Shown: piece after piece, positions 38,458-48,528 of the stretch
Layout of the letters: every line of letters starts with the position of its first letter
Numbering within the stretch: position 1 is the stretch's first letter
Source: Lachnospiraceae bacterium
GTDB lineage: Bacteria; Bacillota; Clostridia; Lachnospirales; Lachnospiraceae
Direction: 5' to 3'
Assembly (NCBI GenBank): GCA_015057405.1
Contig: SVEK01000022.1
Location: 1 to 49,949, forward strand
Length of the DNA: 49,949 nt
Notes under the pieces: model-generated
Told to the model about the DNA's origin: nothing
Databases searched by the model: none
The model's input: the letters and a program-made list of their open reading frames with translations, nothing else
Position numbers and translations under genes: made by a program

Positions 38458-39300
38458 ATGTCTGGTAAATTATATATATGTCCTACTCCTATCGGCAATC
38501 TGGAGGATATCACTTTTCGTGTAATTAACACACTGAAAACCGTGGATTTAGTCGCCGCTGAAGATACACGGCACAGCTTAAAGCTTATGAATCATTTTGA
38601 TATTCATACACCGCTTACAAGCTATCACGAACACAATCGCATAGAGAAAGCACATGTTCTTGTGGATAAGCTGCTTCAGGGCACCAATATTGCTCTAATT
38701 ACCGATGCCGGAACTCCGGCAATATCAGACCCCGGAGAAGAGCTTGTTCGTCAGGCAATTCGGGCAGGAATAACCGTCACATCACTTCCGGGTGCATGTG
38801 CGTGTATAACTGCGCTTACTATGTCAGGCTTGTCTACCAGAAGATTTGCTTTCGAAGCATTTTTACCTTCCGGGAAAAAAGAACGCAATATAATTTTAGA
38901 GGAACTAAAAGAAGAAACCAGAACCATTGTATTATATGAGGCTCCTCACCATCTTAAAAAAACTCTCACAGAACTTAGAGCCACCCTGGATAACCGCGCA
39001 ATAACATTATGCAGAGAGATTACAAAAAAATATGAAGAATGCATCTACACAACCCTCGACGATGCCATTGCAATGTATGAGTCAACAGACCCACGCGGCG
39101 AGTATGTAATAATAGTCGAAGGCTGCAGCAGGAAAGCCAAACAAGCAAAGCAGATGCAGCAATTCTCCAATATATCAATCAGAGAACATGTTGATAATTA
39201 CATAGCCTCGGGCATGGACAAAAAAGAAGCAATGAAACAGGTTGCAAAAGACAGAGGTATTTCCAAACGTGATGTATATAATGAACTGATTAACGATTAA
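38458..39300 (+). CDS. rsmI: 16S rRNA (cytidine1402-2'-O)-methyltransferase
   Basis: 280 aa tetrapyrrole-methylase-fold enzyme that methylates C1402 in the ribosomal P site. Motifs YICPTPIGNLEDITFR, AAEDTRHS, ITDAGTPAISDPG and EAPHHLKKTL; a C-terminal helical extension (about 230-280, KKEAMKQVAKDRGISKRDVY). RBS AAGGTGATGCT before ATG 38458. Confidence 0.96.
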   Translation: MSGKLYICPTPIGNLEDITFRVINTLKTVDLVAAEDTRHSLKLMNHFDIHTPLTSYHEHNRIEKAHVLVDKLLQGTNIALITDAGTPAISDPGEELVRQAIRAGITVTSLPGACACITALTMSGLSTRRFAFEAFLPSGKKERNIILEELKEETRTIVLYEAPHHLKKTLTELRATLDNRAITLCREITKKYEECIYTTLDDAIAMYESTDPRGEYVIIVEGCSRKAKQAKQMQQFSNISIREHVDNYIASGMDKKEAMKQVAKDRGISKRDVYNELIND

Positions 39301-39331
39301 AAACGTTATTCTAATAAAAAGAAATTTCCCC

Positions 39332-39359
39332 TTGCACTTTTTTGAACTTGTGATATAAT
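39332..39359 (+). promoter_or_regulatory. Promoter of tRNA-Leu
   Basis: TTGCAC (39332-39337), 16-bp spacer, TATAAT (39354-39359); ends about 20 bp before the mature tRNA. Confidence 0.7.
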
Positions 39360-39379
39360 ATCAAAGTGTGTTAAGGTTC

Positions 39380-39463
39380 GCGGGTATGGTGGAATAGGCA
39401 GACACAAGAGACTTAAAATCTCTCGGGGGCAACTCCGTGCCGGTTCAAGTCCGGCTACCCGCA
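39380..39463 (+). tRNA. tRNA-Leu (anticodon UAA)
   Basis: 84 nt. Acceptor stem GCGGGTA/TACCCGC, D arm TGGTGGAATAGGCAGACA, anticodon stem AGAGA/TCTCT around loop CTTAAAA with TAA at 39414-39416, a long class II variable arm (CGGGGGCAACTCCGTG) and T arm GCCGGTTCAAGTCCGGC. Discriminator A; the 3' CCA is not encoded. Confidence 0.97.
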
Positions 39464-39480
39464 CTGTCAATAACAAAAAG

Positions 39481-39511
39481 AGTGTCGCTTTTTTGGAGCG
39501 ACACTTTTTTT
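39481..39511. terminator. Bidirectional terminator between tRNA-Leu and the amylase-family gene
   Basis: AGTGTCGCT ... AGCGACACT stem, followed by TTTTTTTAG on the plus strand and by CTTTTTG on the minus strand. It serves the tRNA and can also stop transcripts coming from the GH13 gene. Confidence 0.88.
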
Positions 39512-39523
39512 AGTTATTCGGGT

Positions 39524-39660
39524 TTTTGCCGATGGTTTCCGGCAGTTGTTTCTACCAAGTTTTTTCGATTAGTATCCGGTTGTTGCTTCTGACAGTTTTG
39601 CCGAGGGTTTACCGACGGCTGTTTCCGACAATTTCTTTTGCCGACTAAATTCTTGTCGGT
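39524..39660. repeat. Cluster of degenerate TTTNCCGA motifs
   Basis: Between the terminator and the GH13 stop the sequence TTTGCCGA/TTTACCGA/TTTCCGA recurs (about 39525, 39597, 39608, 39622, 39636) with decayed forms between (TTTCCGG, TTTTCGA, TTCTGAC). It looks like a remnant of tandem duplications; no frame or strong hairpin is seen. Confidence 0.5.
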
Positions 39661-39671
39661 TAGTAATTTAT

Positions 39672-41711
39672 CTACAGAATGCTGACATTTTTAAGAACCA
39701 CCGACGAATAAGGCGGCATGGTTATGTGAACACAACCGTCTGTTATTTCGTACATTTTTGCTGCAAGTGAGTATTCATACTCTGTCGAGGTTATGAGCGA
39801 CGCCATTTTAGTATTATCAGAAATCTCCATATCTCTTACCATTACCGATACTTCTTTCATTTCACCGCCACTGTTAACTACAACAAGGAATTTATCATCA
39901 TCGTCAAATCTTCCGTAACCTATTATGTCAGGCTCTTCGTATAAAAAAATCAACGAACCGGTTCTTAAGGCTTCATAATCCTTGTGTATTCTTATCAACT
40001 CTTTGTGGAAGTTAAGCATAAGTATATCCTCATGCCCCCATGGATAAGTTCTTCGATTGTCCGGATCCGTCCAACCGCACAAACCGGCCTCATCACCGTA
40101 ATAAACAGTCGGAGCACCGGGCCATGTCATTTGAATAATTACAGCCCCTCGCATAAGAGCCGGTCTTGTACCCTGACTCGCAGTCTCAGCTCCTGCAGTT
40201 GCCGTTCTTCCGACTTTCCTGTTGGTTCTTGTCAGGAATCGGGAGTGATCGTGATTGGAAAGTTCATTCATGGCAACTTGTAAGGACTGGGTCGTCATAT
40301 GAATCATATTTTCTCTCATGCCTGAAAAAAATGCTCCGGCATTGCCTTTAAGATCTTCCCGATATTCATCGCTGTGTTTTTCCATTCCGGTTAAAAACCA
40401 CGACACCGGTTCCATAAATGCATCATAATTCATTACACTGTCCCACTGGTCTCCCCCCAGCCACGAAGAAGGATTGCCGTAATGTTCTGCAAGAATCAGT
40501 GCATCAGGATTTGCCTTCTTAACCGCCTGCCTGAAGTCTCTCCAAAACCTATGGTTAAATTCTTCAGAATGCCCAAGGTCAGCTGCCACATCAAGACGCC
40601 ATCCATCTGCGTTGTAAGGCTCAGAAACCCATTTTACAGCTATATCCAGAATATAGTTATATAATTGCTCTGACTCTTCATAATTAAGCTTAGGAAGGGT
40701 ATCATGACCCCACCAGCCGTCATAACATCTGTTATACGGCCATTCACCACCATTAAACTTGAAATAATTGACATAAGGACTGTCTTCACTTATATAAGCA
40801 CCCTTTTCGTATCCGTCACAGTTCTCATACAAGCGCATTCCATCCAACCATTTATTAAATGAACCGCAATGGTTAAAGACACCATCAATAATTACCTTTA
40901 TCCCTCTTTTGTGAGCTTCATTTACAAGCTCCGCAAATAGAGCATTACTCGCTTCGAGATTGCGCTTGTCGGTTACTCTTGCCCTGTAACGCCCGAATCC
41001 TGTAAGAGTCTCATCATCAACTACTATCTTGCCAAAATGAGGGTCAATATAATCATAATCCTGTATGTCATACTTGTGACTCGACGGAGATACAAATAAA
41101 GGATTAAAGTATATGACTTCAATGCCAAGCCATTTTAGATAATCAAGTTTGTTCATTACTCCCTGCAAATCTCCGCCATAAAATTCACCCACATCCATAG
41201 GTTTAGGCAAATCATTCCAATTACTGACTTTCGATACAGATTCATTAATGTACGTGTATTCGTTATCAACTACATCGTTGCTTCTGTCCCCGTTATAAAA
41301 CCGGTCTACAAATATTTGGTACATAACTGCACCCTTAGCCCAGTCAGGGGTTTTAAAATTCGGGATAATCTTGAAATCCGCGTATTCTTCGTGAGAAAAT
41401 GTAACTCCCTTACGATTGTAATACACTGTCTGTTCACCTTTATTAACCGTAAAAAAATATTGAATGCTAGAATCTTCTACACGAATTACTGTTTCATAAT
41501 AATCGAATGTTTCGTTGTGACGGCTTATCTGCATATTATAAGTATTGCCATTTGCCGTAAGACTTACCCCGTCTACATTGTTATGTGCTGTTCGGAATCT
41601 GATGATTACATCATCGCCTGCCATAGGTTCAGCCGGATTTCTGTAACGAACACTCCCATCACTGAACAACGAATTGCAATTTAAGATTCCTGTTTCGTAC
41701 GTATTTACCAT
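39672..41711 (-). CDS. GH13 alpha-amylase-family enzyme (cyclomaltodextrinase/neopullulanase type)
   Basis: 679 aa from ATG 41711, with AGGAG 10 bases upstream; the frame is open for 44 more codons to an ATG at 41843, but that part does not look conserved. An N-terminal beta-sandwich (1-120) precedes a (beta/alpha)8 barrel: region I DGVFNH, nucleophile Asp in GWRLDVA, acid/base Glu in ILAEHYG, third Asp in SNHDHSRF. MYQIFVDRFYNGD and GGDLQGVMNKLDYL are typical of enzymes that open cyclodextrins or cut pullulan. No signal peptide, so cytoplasmic maltodextrin use is inferred. Exact specificity cannot be read. Confidence 0.88.
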   Translation of the reverse strand: MVNTYETGILNCNSLFSDGSVRYRNPAEPMAGDDVIIRFRTAHNNVDGVSLTANGNTYNMQISRHNETFDYYETVIRVEDSSIQYFFTVNKGEQTVYYNRKGVTFSHEEYADFKIIPNFKTPDWAKGAVMYQIFVDRFYNGDRSNDVVDNEYTYINESVSKVSNWNDLPKPMDVGEFYGGDLQGVMNKLDYLKWLGIEVIYFNPLFVSPSSHKYDIQDYDYIDPHFGKIVVDDETLTGFGRYRARVTDKRNLEASNALFAELVNEAHKRGIKVIIDGVFNHCGSFNKWLDGMRLYENCDGYEKGAYISEDSPYVNYFKFNGGEWPYNRCYDGWWGHDTLPKLNYEESEQLYNYILDIAVKWVSEPYNADGWRLDVAADLGHSEEFNHRFWRDFRQAVKKANPDALILAEHYGNPSSWLGGDQWDSVMNYDAFMEPVSWFLTGMEKHSDEYREDLKGNAGAFFSGMRENMIHMTTQSLQVAMNELSNHDHSRFLTRTNRKVGRTATAGAETASQGTRPALMRGAVIIQMTWPGAPTVYYGDEAGLCGWTDPDNRRTYPWGHEDILMLNFHKELIRIHKDYEALRTGSLIFLYEEPDIIGYGRFDDDDKFLVVVNSGGEMKEVSVMVRDMEISDNTKMASLITSTEYEYSLAAKMYEITDGCVHITMPPYSSVVLKNVSIL

Positions 41712-42124
41712 AACCGCCGCACTCCTATTATACTGTATTTGAATGTTCAACCCTGCGAATTTATTTTTATTCCGAAAAGAAGAACGTATTATTTTACCGC
41801 CGCAGTGCAATCCCCGCGGAGCGTTTTTGCTTACCGGAACCATTGCAACGAATTTCCCCGTAAAAAGTAAAACAGAACAGCTTTCACTGTCCTGTTTTGG
41901 AGAAGGTATTTTTGTTACTTATGGGGTGTAGCAAAAACTATATAATGTATTGGGGTTTACAAGACAGAGTATAGCACTCTTTATATTTTCAGTGTGCACA
42001 AACTTTCAACAATTTTTCAATTTTATTTGTTATATTTAACCATAGAATTTTGCGTCACTGACAAATATGTGCATAAATCATGCTTTTTTGCTGTTTTATT
42101 GTTATTTTTGCACAAAACGATGTG
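41712..42124. other. 413-bp gap between ftsH and the GH13 gene
   Basis: AT-rich, with no gene apart from the possible extension of the GH13 frame to 41843. On the minus strand TTGAAA followed 18 bp later by TATAAA (near 41975-42010) could be the GH13 promoter, but the match is modest. A short inverted repeat ACAGGACAGTGAAAGC...CTGT lies near 41870-41900. No other element was seen. Confidence 0.4.
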
Positions 42125-43963
42125 TTATTCAGCAAACAGTGCCTCAAATTCTTCTCTGCCAATACGCTCTTTTTCTATAAGAAGCATTGCACATTTATCT
42201 AAAACATCTCTGTTATTTTTGATAATCTCTTTTGCTTTATCATAACACTCATCGATTATTCGCTTGACTTCTGTGTCAATTGTTGTTGCTGTACTTTCAC
42301 TAAAGCTTCTTGTGTGACCAAAATCTCTTCCTATGAATACTTCATCACTTTCATCATAGTTAATCATTCCGATAGCTTCTGAGAATCCGTAGCATGTAAC
42401 CATATCTCTTGCTATCTGGGATGCACTCTTAATATCCTGCGAAGCACCCGTTGTTATATCATCAAATACAAGTTCCTCGGCAACTCTTCCTCCAAGGGAA
42501 ACAATAATGTTTTGCAACATTCTGCCTTTTGTATTAAACATCTCATCCTTTTCAGGAAGCGGCATTGTATATCCCGCAGCACCAAGTCCTGTCGGAATAA
42601 TTGAAACCGTATGAACAGGTCCCACCTCAGGAAGAACATGAAACAGTATCGCATGACCGGCTTCATGGAATGCCGTGATTCTTTTATCTTTATCGGAAAC
42701 AATCTTGCTTTTCTTCTCAGGACCGATACCAACTTTAATAAATGAACCGGTAATATCTGCCTGAGTAATATATGCTCTGTTATCTTTTGCTGCACATATC
42801 GCCGCTTCATTAAGAAGGTTCTCAAGATCTGCACCTGTCATACCTGCGGTAGTCTGGGCAACACTCTTAAGGTCAACGTCATCCCCTAAAGGCTTATTGG
42901 CCGCATGAACTTTAAGAATATCCTCACGACCTCTTACATCCGGTCTTCCAACTTCCACTCTTCTGTCAAATCTTCCCGGTCTTAAAATAGCCGGATCAAG
43001 AATGTCCACTCTGTTGGTAGCCGCCATAACAATAATTCCTTCGTTAACACCAAATCCGTCCATCTCAACAAGCATCTGGTTAAGTGTCTGCTCTCTCTCG
43101 TCATGACCACCGCCAAGACCACTTCCTCTTCGTCTTGCAACGGCATCAATCTCATCAATAAAAACTATACAAGGTGAATTCTTCTTGGCATCTGCGAATA
43201 AATCTCTGACACGTGAAGCACCAACACCGACAAACATTTCAACAAAATCAGAACCTGATATGCTAAAGAAAGGAACACCGGCTTCACCGGCAACAGCTTT
43301 TGCAAGAAGTGTTTTACCGGTTCCCGGAGGTCCAACCATCAGGATACCCTTAGGAATTCTTGCCCCAAGCTCAGTATATTTTCTTGGATTTTTAAGAAAG
43401 TCAACTACCTCTTCAAGCTGTTCCTTTTCTTCAACAAGACCTGCTACATCCTTAAACTTCTTACTCTTTTCATCCGGGTTAGTCATTTTTGCTCTGCTTT
43501 TTCCAAAATTCATAACCCTTGAATTGCCACCACCACCGCTCTGGGCACTTAACATTGTAAAAAGCATTATTATCAATACAATATCCAGCACATACGGAAG
43601 CACCGCAATATACCACGGCGTCTTCTCTACCGGTTTGATAACATAAATAAATGAGTCCTTGTAAGCTTCATCACACTGGAACTTATACAACATACTCTCA
43701 ATTCCGTTAACATCAGTTGAATAAAACTTTTCTGTCCTTCTGTCGGAATTCTTAAATTCGACACGCACCTCACCGGACGGAGTCTGCTGAGCCTGAAATA
43801 CGGTAACAATACTTACCTGTCCTTCCTGAATATCACTAACAAGATCAGTTGCGTTATACGAGCTGGTGCTAACTGAATCAAGCATGGATGACAAATAAAA
43901 TGTTACCGCTAAAACTATCAATAATAAAATAAAAAACCTGTTACCTCTTACCTGCCTTTTCAA
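42125..43963 (-). CDS. ftsH: ATP-dependent zinc metalloprotease FtsH
   Basis: 612 aa membrane-anchored AAA+ protease. Starts at TTG 43963, 7 bases after AGGAGGC, the only start with a good RBS. Two membrane helices (about 9-26 and 117-137) flank the extracytoplasmic domain; Walker A GPPGTGKT (211-218), Walker [33 protein letters not shown] and zinc site HEAGH (433-437) are intact. Downstream of hpt by 44 bp, in the tilS-hpt-ftsH order known from B. subtilis. Confidence 0.97.
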   Translation of the reverse strand: MKRQVRGNRFFILLLIVLAVTFYLSSMLDSVSTSSYNATDLVSDIQEGQVSIVTVFQAQQTPSGEVRVEFKNSDRRTEKFYSTDVNGIESMLYKFQCDEAYKDSFIYVIKPVEKTPWYIAVLPYVLDIVLIIMLFTMLSAQSGGGGNSRVMNFGKSRAKMTNPDEKSKKFKDVAGLVEEKEQLEEVVDFLKNPRKYTELGARIPKGILMVGPPGTGKTLLAKAVAGEAGVPFFSISGSDFVEMFVGVGASRVRDLFADAKKNSPCIVFIDEIDAVARRRGSGLGGGHDEREQTLNQMLVEMDGFGVNEGIIVMAATNRVDILDPAILRPGRFDRRVEVGRPDVRGREDILKVHAANKPLGDDVDLKSVAQTTAGMTGADLENLLNEAAICAAKDNRAYITQADITGSFIKVGIGPEKKSKIVSDKDKRITAFHEAGHAILFHVLPEVGPVHTVSIIPTGLGAAGYTMPLPEKDEMFNTKGRMLQNIIVSLGGRVAEELVFDDITTGASQDIKSASQIARDMVTCYGFSEAIGMINYDESDEVFIGRDFGHTRSFSESTATTIDTEVKRIIDECYDKAKEIIKNNRDVLDKCAMLLIEKERIGREEFEALFAE

Positions 43964-44007
43964 AACACTGCCTCCTAAAGTTCTGTAAATTCTTAATAAA
44001 TACTAAT

Positions 44008-44535
44008 CTAATTTTCAAAACGAACAATACCTATGTAAGGTAAGTTACGATATTTTTGCGCATAATCAAGACCAAATCCCACAACAAACTCGTCTTCTAT
44101 CTCAAATCCGTTATAATCCACATCCACAGGAAATTCCCTTCTTGATGGTTTGTCAAGGAGAGTACATACCCTTAAACTTGCCGGATTGCTTACACTCAGA
44201 ATAGACAACAATCTGCACAATGTTCTTCCCGAATCAAGAATATCTTCTACAATCAATACTTCTTTACCTGTAATCGGGCCATCAAGGTCTTTTATTATCT
44301 TAATACTTCCCGTTGTGGAGGTCCCGTCTCCATAACTGGATACCTGCATAAAATCAAATGTTACAGGAACCGTAAGTCTCTTAGCCAATTCACATGAAAA
44401 GAAGACACTTCCTTTTAAAATACAGATTATAAGAAGCTCCTTTCCTGCATAATCTTCGTTAATCTCTTTCGCCAACTCGTCAATACGTTTCATTAGTTTT
44501 TCTTCGGAAATCATAACCTCAATTTTTTCAGCCAT
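44008..44535 (-). CDS. hpt: Hypoxanthine phosphoribosyltransferase
   Basis: Salvages hypoxanthine and guanine with PRPP. 175 aa from ATG 44535 (GAGGTGAAAAAT); a longer frame upstream overlaps tilS and is rejected. PRPP loop VLIVEDILDSGRTL and ICILKGSVFF are present. 16 bp after tilS. Confidence 0.95.
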   Translation of the reverse strand: MAEKIEVMISEEKLMKRIDELAKEINEDYAGKELLIICILKGSVFFSCELAKRLTVPVTFDFMQVSSYGDGTSTTGSIKIIKDLDGPITGKEVLIVEDILDSGRTLCRLLSILSVSNPASLRVCTLLDKPSRREFPVDVDYNGFEIEDEFVVGFGLDYAQKYRNLPYIGIVRFEN

Positions 44536-44551
44536 ATTTTTCACCTCATGT

Positions 44552-45994
44552 TTATTCAATAGTAACAGTAAGAATTCTCCTTGTTTTACCGTCGACATAT
44601 CCGCCTTCACTTGCTCTGCCGCCAACTACCCAAAGTACATGATTGCCATCCGCCACTACAAGAAGCTTATCTCTGTATCTTCTCGGTATCTTACTATCAA
44701 TTACATATCTGCCAAGTTTTTTCTTACAATTACCGTTAACATATATATAATCTTCTGAAGATACTCTCCGTACAATTGGTTTTCCAATTATTTTATCATA
44801 ATCGACCCATTTAGTACAGTAATTTTTTGGAATATCAGTTGCCGCCGGCACACATGCAACAACCTCTGTTCTTAAACTAATTGATTCCCGGTAACATCCC
44901 GTATCGGGTAGGTAAACCTGCTGCCACTCTCCGCTATACCCGGGTTCTTCAATAACCATTTCTGATTGTTTGGTGCTGCCATTCTTTGTGCTGTCAGTTT
45001 TAGTATTACCACTTTCTTCATTAGTAATCACTGATATTCTTATAGTTCCGTATTCATTTTCTGCCTTAAGACTGTACGGAAGGTTGATACTGCTCCCCGA
45101 ATCCCCATTAATAAGAGCCAGAATCCCGTCAATGTGTCTGTGCTCAATATCTTTAAGGCTGCTTGTAAGCTCTCCTATCATCAGCCTTATCAATTCGCCC
45201 CGTAATGCCGGATGCATGTCAATAAGACTGTTTATTTCAACAATTCGCTCTCCATGTCTGCATATTATATACTTGTCAAATGCTTCTTTTACGCTGTCTG
45301 CATACCAGCTATATATACTTTCAAGCTGCTTAGACAAACTGTCAATGTGCGCTACCGTGCCTGAATTAATACTCTCCAGCTCAGGAATTATTGTATTGCG
45401 CACCTTGTTTCTGTCATAATCTGTACATGCATTGGTTGCATCTTCCCGATAATCCTGATTACGCATGGCAAGGTAAGCTGTTATCTCTTCTCTTCTGACT
45501 CCAAGAAGCGGTCTTATTATGTTGTCCCGCTTACACGGAATCCCTGTCATTCCTTTGATTCCTGTTCCCCTGCACATCCTGTATAAAATTGTCTCAACAT
45601 TATCATTCATATGATGAGCAACCGCAATTTTGTCGGCACCTCTGCTAATTAACTCTTTTTCAAATTCCTCATACCTTACTTTTCTTCCCGTCTCCTCTTC
45701 CGTCAATTTCAGCCGAGCTGCCAGCATCGGCACATCAACAACGGCGCATCTGTAAGGAACCTCATATTTCTCAGCCAGCTCACGGCAAAAATCCGCATCC
45801 AATAAAGCTTCTTCTCCACGGATACAATGATTTACATGAACTGCGTATAATTCAAGATTATATTCTTCTTTAAGTTTACAAAGGATAAGGAAAAGACTTA
45901 CCGAATCAGCACCTCCCGATAATCCGATAACAATCTTATCACCTTTATTAATCAGATTATGTTCCGTAATATAATCAATTATCTTACCGTACAT
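44552..45994 (-). CDS. tilS: tRNA(Ile)-lysidine synthase
   Basis: Converts C34 of tRNA-Ile(CAU) to lysidine; essential. 480 aa from ATG 45994 (RBS GGGAG, 7 bases upstream). PP-loop GLSGGADSVSL, HVNHCIRGEE, HHMNDNVETILYRMCRGTG and RPLLGVRREEI; the C-terminal TilS_C domain begins near 380 (DYDKIIGKPIVRRV). A Ser/Thr/Gly-rich linker at about 330-360 is longer than usual. The 5' side is a 57-bp tandem repeat shared with the spoIIE 3' end. Confidence 0.95.
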   Translation of the reverse strand: MYGKIIDYITEHNLINKGDKIVIGLSGGADSVSLFLILCKLKEEYNLELYAVHVNHCIRGEEALLDADFCRELAEKYEVPYRCAVVDVPMLAARLKLTEEETGRKVRYEEFEKELISRGADKIAVAHHMNDNVETILYRMCRGTGIKGMTGIPCKRDNIIRPLLGVRREEITAYLAMRNQDYREDATNACTDYDRNKVRNTIIPELESINSGTVAHIDSLSKQLESIYSWYADSVKEAFDKYIICRHGERIVEINSLIDMHPALRGELIRLMIGELTSSLKDIEHRHIDGILALINGDSGSSINLPYSLKAENEYGTIRISVITNEESGNTKTDSTKNGSTKQSEMVIEEPGYSGEWQQVYLPDTGCYRESISLRTEVVACVPAATDIPKNYCTKWVDYDKIIGKPIVRRVSSEDYIYVNGNCKKKLGRYVIDSKIPRRYRDKLLVVADGNHVLWVVGGRASEGGYVDGKTRRILTVTIE

Positions 45995-46024
45995 TATATA
46001 TCTCCCTTCCGGAATCTCTATCAC

Positions 46025-46227
46025 CTGCACCATAAGCCTGCCGCCAAAACATTCACCATCTCAAACACGATTTCCTAATATCTGCACCACAAGCCTGCCG
46101 CCAAAACATTTACAATCTCAAACACGATTTCCTAATATCTGCACCACAAGCCTGCCGCCAAAACATTTACAATCTCAAACACGATTTCCTAATACCTGCA
46201 CCACAAGCCTGCCACCAAAACACTCAT
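46025..46227. repeat. 57-bp tandem repeat derived from the 3' end of spoIIE
   Basis: Units start at 46025, 46082, 46139 and (partial) 46196, a period of exactly 57 bp (19 codons). The partial copy is the coding end of spoIIE, and each full unit on the minus strand re-encodes ...AGLWCRY followed by the same TAG. The two middle copies are identical; the copy nearest tilS has a few changes, as does the coding one. Confidence 0.95.
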
Positions 46228-48495
46228 ATCGTCTCCTACCTTATACATACTGCTTTCTCTGGCGCGGTCAAGTATGTACCCGGCAAGTTCCCCTGCGTTG
46301 ATAACATCAGCGGTTTCTATCAGTTTACTTATGACCGCCTCTTTATCAGCCCCCGGAAAACTGTCCGCCACTCCATCACTCACCATTATAACATAATCCC
46401 CTTCATTTAGCTTGTAGCAAGTGCTGGCATAATTAATTTCCGGAATAATCCCTATAGGCATTGCGTCACTGTTTACAACTTTTACTCCATTTTTCTTTTT
46501 AATAAATGTGGCTGCTGCTCCACATTTTACACACTCACACATACCGTTGTTGAGATCAATTATACACATGTCTACTGTAGAAAATATTTCTGCCCTGCCC
46601 TCGGATGCCATGGCAGAATTAACGAATCTAAGTGCAATGTCCTCTCCAAAGCCGGCCTCTACAAGCTGCTCCAACATTTCTATTACCGCTTCGCTTTCGC
46701 TAAACGCCTTTTTTCCGCTTCCCATTCCATCGGTTATCGTCATTATTGTTTTATCGCAGGACAAGTTGATAAATGAATAGTTGTCCCCTGACAATTCCTC
46801 CCCGTCCTTAGCAATCCTTGCCGTTCCCGTAAGCAACCTATATCTGGCTTCCTCAACAAACACTATTATCTCATAATCCGTTGTCAATGTCACCGGCATA
46901 TTATCCGCCGGCCTGTAATGACATTTCACTATATCGGATATAATCTCACTTATGTCCTTTAACGGAATACAGCCTCTGTCTGTACGGGCCCTGATACAAA
47001 TTTCTTTTCGGCCGTTCATTTTCTCATATACGGAAAGATGTTTTATTCGTACTCCACAGCTCCTGAGTCCTGCAGTTAGTTCTTTTTCTTCTTTTAAATT
47101 AATCTGTTCTATTGAAAGCACTTCATTTTTCAGCCGGGTTATCAGTCTTGACACTTCGTTCATCTGCTCTGCAATAAGTAATCTGTTTTCTGCCTGTCGA
47201 TTCAGCCATTCGGCATTAATTCGCGACAATTCCAATTGTCTGTTAGCTTCTCTCATAAAATCCTCAAAGTGTATGCAACGGCTCACAAATGCGGCAGAAA
47301 TATCCTCGCACCGTATGCTTCCCGTATTTTCTGCACATTCTATTATTCCCAGTGCCGCCTTATAAGTGTCATAATACATTTGTCCCCAACAATAATTGCA
47401 ATTAGTACACGCACCACATACATTTTGGGCAAGCTCATTGAATATCTCACCATTCTTAACATTATCCGCCATCGGAACCAGCTTAGCCTGTCTGCTGAAG
47501 CTGTCACTTATTTTTTCAAATGCACCGGCAAATTCCTCAAGTTTTCTGGACGTCTCATATTGGTAGTTATATTTTGTAAGCACCCTGTTTTGTGTCACTT
47601 CATTTTTTTGAATTGAAAATAGGGAATTCGGAAGCAGGACAAAACATACGGCTCCTGACAACACATTTTTCAATACATCTATATCCCACAAATTGTCAGG
47701 ATAGATTATTGCTACTCCCACACCTGCCATAATCAAAACAAAAGCGCTCATTATACGGCCAAATTCCCTAGCCATCCCTACACATATTCCAACTACACAG
47801 TACATACCTGCAATACCGGCATCCCTGACCGCCATCCCTTCAACCAATCCTATGGCAGTACCGGTTACTGCAGCTGCCCCTACTCCGTACTGATAAGCCA
47901 TATACAATAAAAAAAGAACTCCCGCCAATCCTCCCAAGGACAATCTGTCCGGTAATATCTCAGGTATACCACTAATTGCGGCCGTAATGCATATAACTAT
48001 ACTAATTAGCTGCTCATTACCAACAGGGCAACCGGGACTCCCATAATTAAACCACGCAAATCCACGTCCCATGAGACACACAAGTACACACACAACCATT
48101 GCCTCTAATAACGCAAACACGAGAGCGTGCCGAATATTAAAAACGCCACCGCCAATATGTATAAAAAATGTTACTGCCGCCCCAACATAGGTTAAAATGC
48201 TTCCCCGGTTAATAACACCCTGCTTCCTTAGCAATCCGTCAATACATATTATACATGTACATATCAAAAAATATTTTACAAAATTACCTCCGGGATTTCC
48301 TGCACCGGGATACAAACTGCTAATCAGACCACTAACAAGAATTAATTGTAATGCAATATTGTTTTTATCCTCTCTTCTTAACAATATCAATGTGGCTATC
48401 GGCACAACACATATTTCAAAAAAACTGACCCGCCCCAACAAAAATACTATTACACAGATACATACTTTTCTAATACTAATTTTTTCCGGACACAC
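46189..48495 (-). CDS. spoIIE: Stage II sporulation protein E
   Basis: Membrane PP2C phosphatase that dephosphorylates SpoIIAA-P to activate sigma-F in the forespore. The frame is open from 48594, but a terminator and then the probable promoter occupy 48529-48635, so GTG 48495 with AGAGGGA 5 bases upstream is chosen: 768 aa. About ten membrane helices (1-300), a central region with a cysteine cluster (VCGACTNCNYCW) and helical linker, and a C-terminal PP2C domain (about 560-768) with TDGMGSGKKA, FSTVDMCIIDL and VSDGVADSFPG. Upstream of tilS as in Bacillus. Confidence 0.93.
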   Translation of the reverse strand: MCPEKISIRKVCICVIVFLLGRVSFFEICVVPIATLILLRREDKNNIALQLILVSGLISSLYPGAGNPGGNFVKYFLICTCIICIDGLLRKQGVINRGSILTYVGAAVTFFIHIGGGVFNIRHALVFALLEAMVVCVLVCLMGRGFAWFNYGSPGCPVGNEQLISIVICITAAISGIPEILPDRLSLGGLAGVLFLLYMAYQYGVGAAAVTGTAIGLVEGMAVRDAGIAGMYCVVGICVGMAREFGRIMSAFVLIMAGVGVAIIYPDNLWDIDVLKNVLSGAVCFVLLPNSLFSIQKNEVTQNRVLTKYNYQYETSRKLEEFAGAFEKISDSFSRQAKLVPMADNVKNGEIFNELAQNVCGACTNCNYCWGQMYYDTYKAALGIIECAENTGSIRCEDISAAFVSRCIHFEDFMREANRQLELSRINAEWLNRQAENRLLIAEQMNEVSRLITRLKNEVLSIEQINLKEEKELTAGLRSCGVRIKHLSVYEKMNGRKEICIRARTDRGCIPLKDISEIISDIVKCHYRPADNMPVTLTTDYEIIVFVEEARYRLLTGTARIAKDGEELSGDNYSFINLSCDKTIMTITDGMGSGKKAFSESEAVIEMLEQLVEAGFGEDIALRFVNSAMASEGRAEIFSTVDMCIIDLNNGMCECVKCGAAATFIKKKNGVKVVNSDAMPIGIIPEINYASTCYKLNEGDYVIMVSDGVADSFPGADKEAVISKLIETADVINAGELAGYILDRARESSMYKVGDDMSVLVAGLWCRY

Positions 48496-48528
48496 CCTAA
48501 TCCCTCTTTTCCAAATTTGTTGCCATAC

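Noticed and set aside
41712..41843. 44-residue N-terminal extension of the GH13 enzyme
   Set aside because: Residues look random for the family and no RBS was found; kept only as an alternative start.
44536..44625. N-terminal extension of Hpt to 44625
   Set aside because: It overlaps the tilS coding end and lacks similarity to the family; ATG 44535 has a good RBS.
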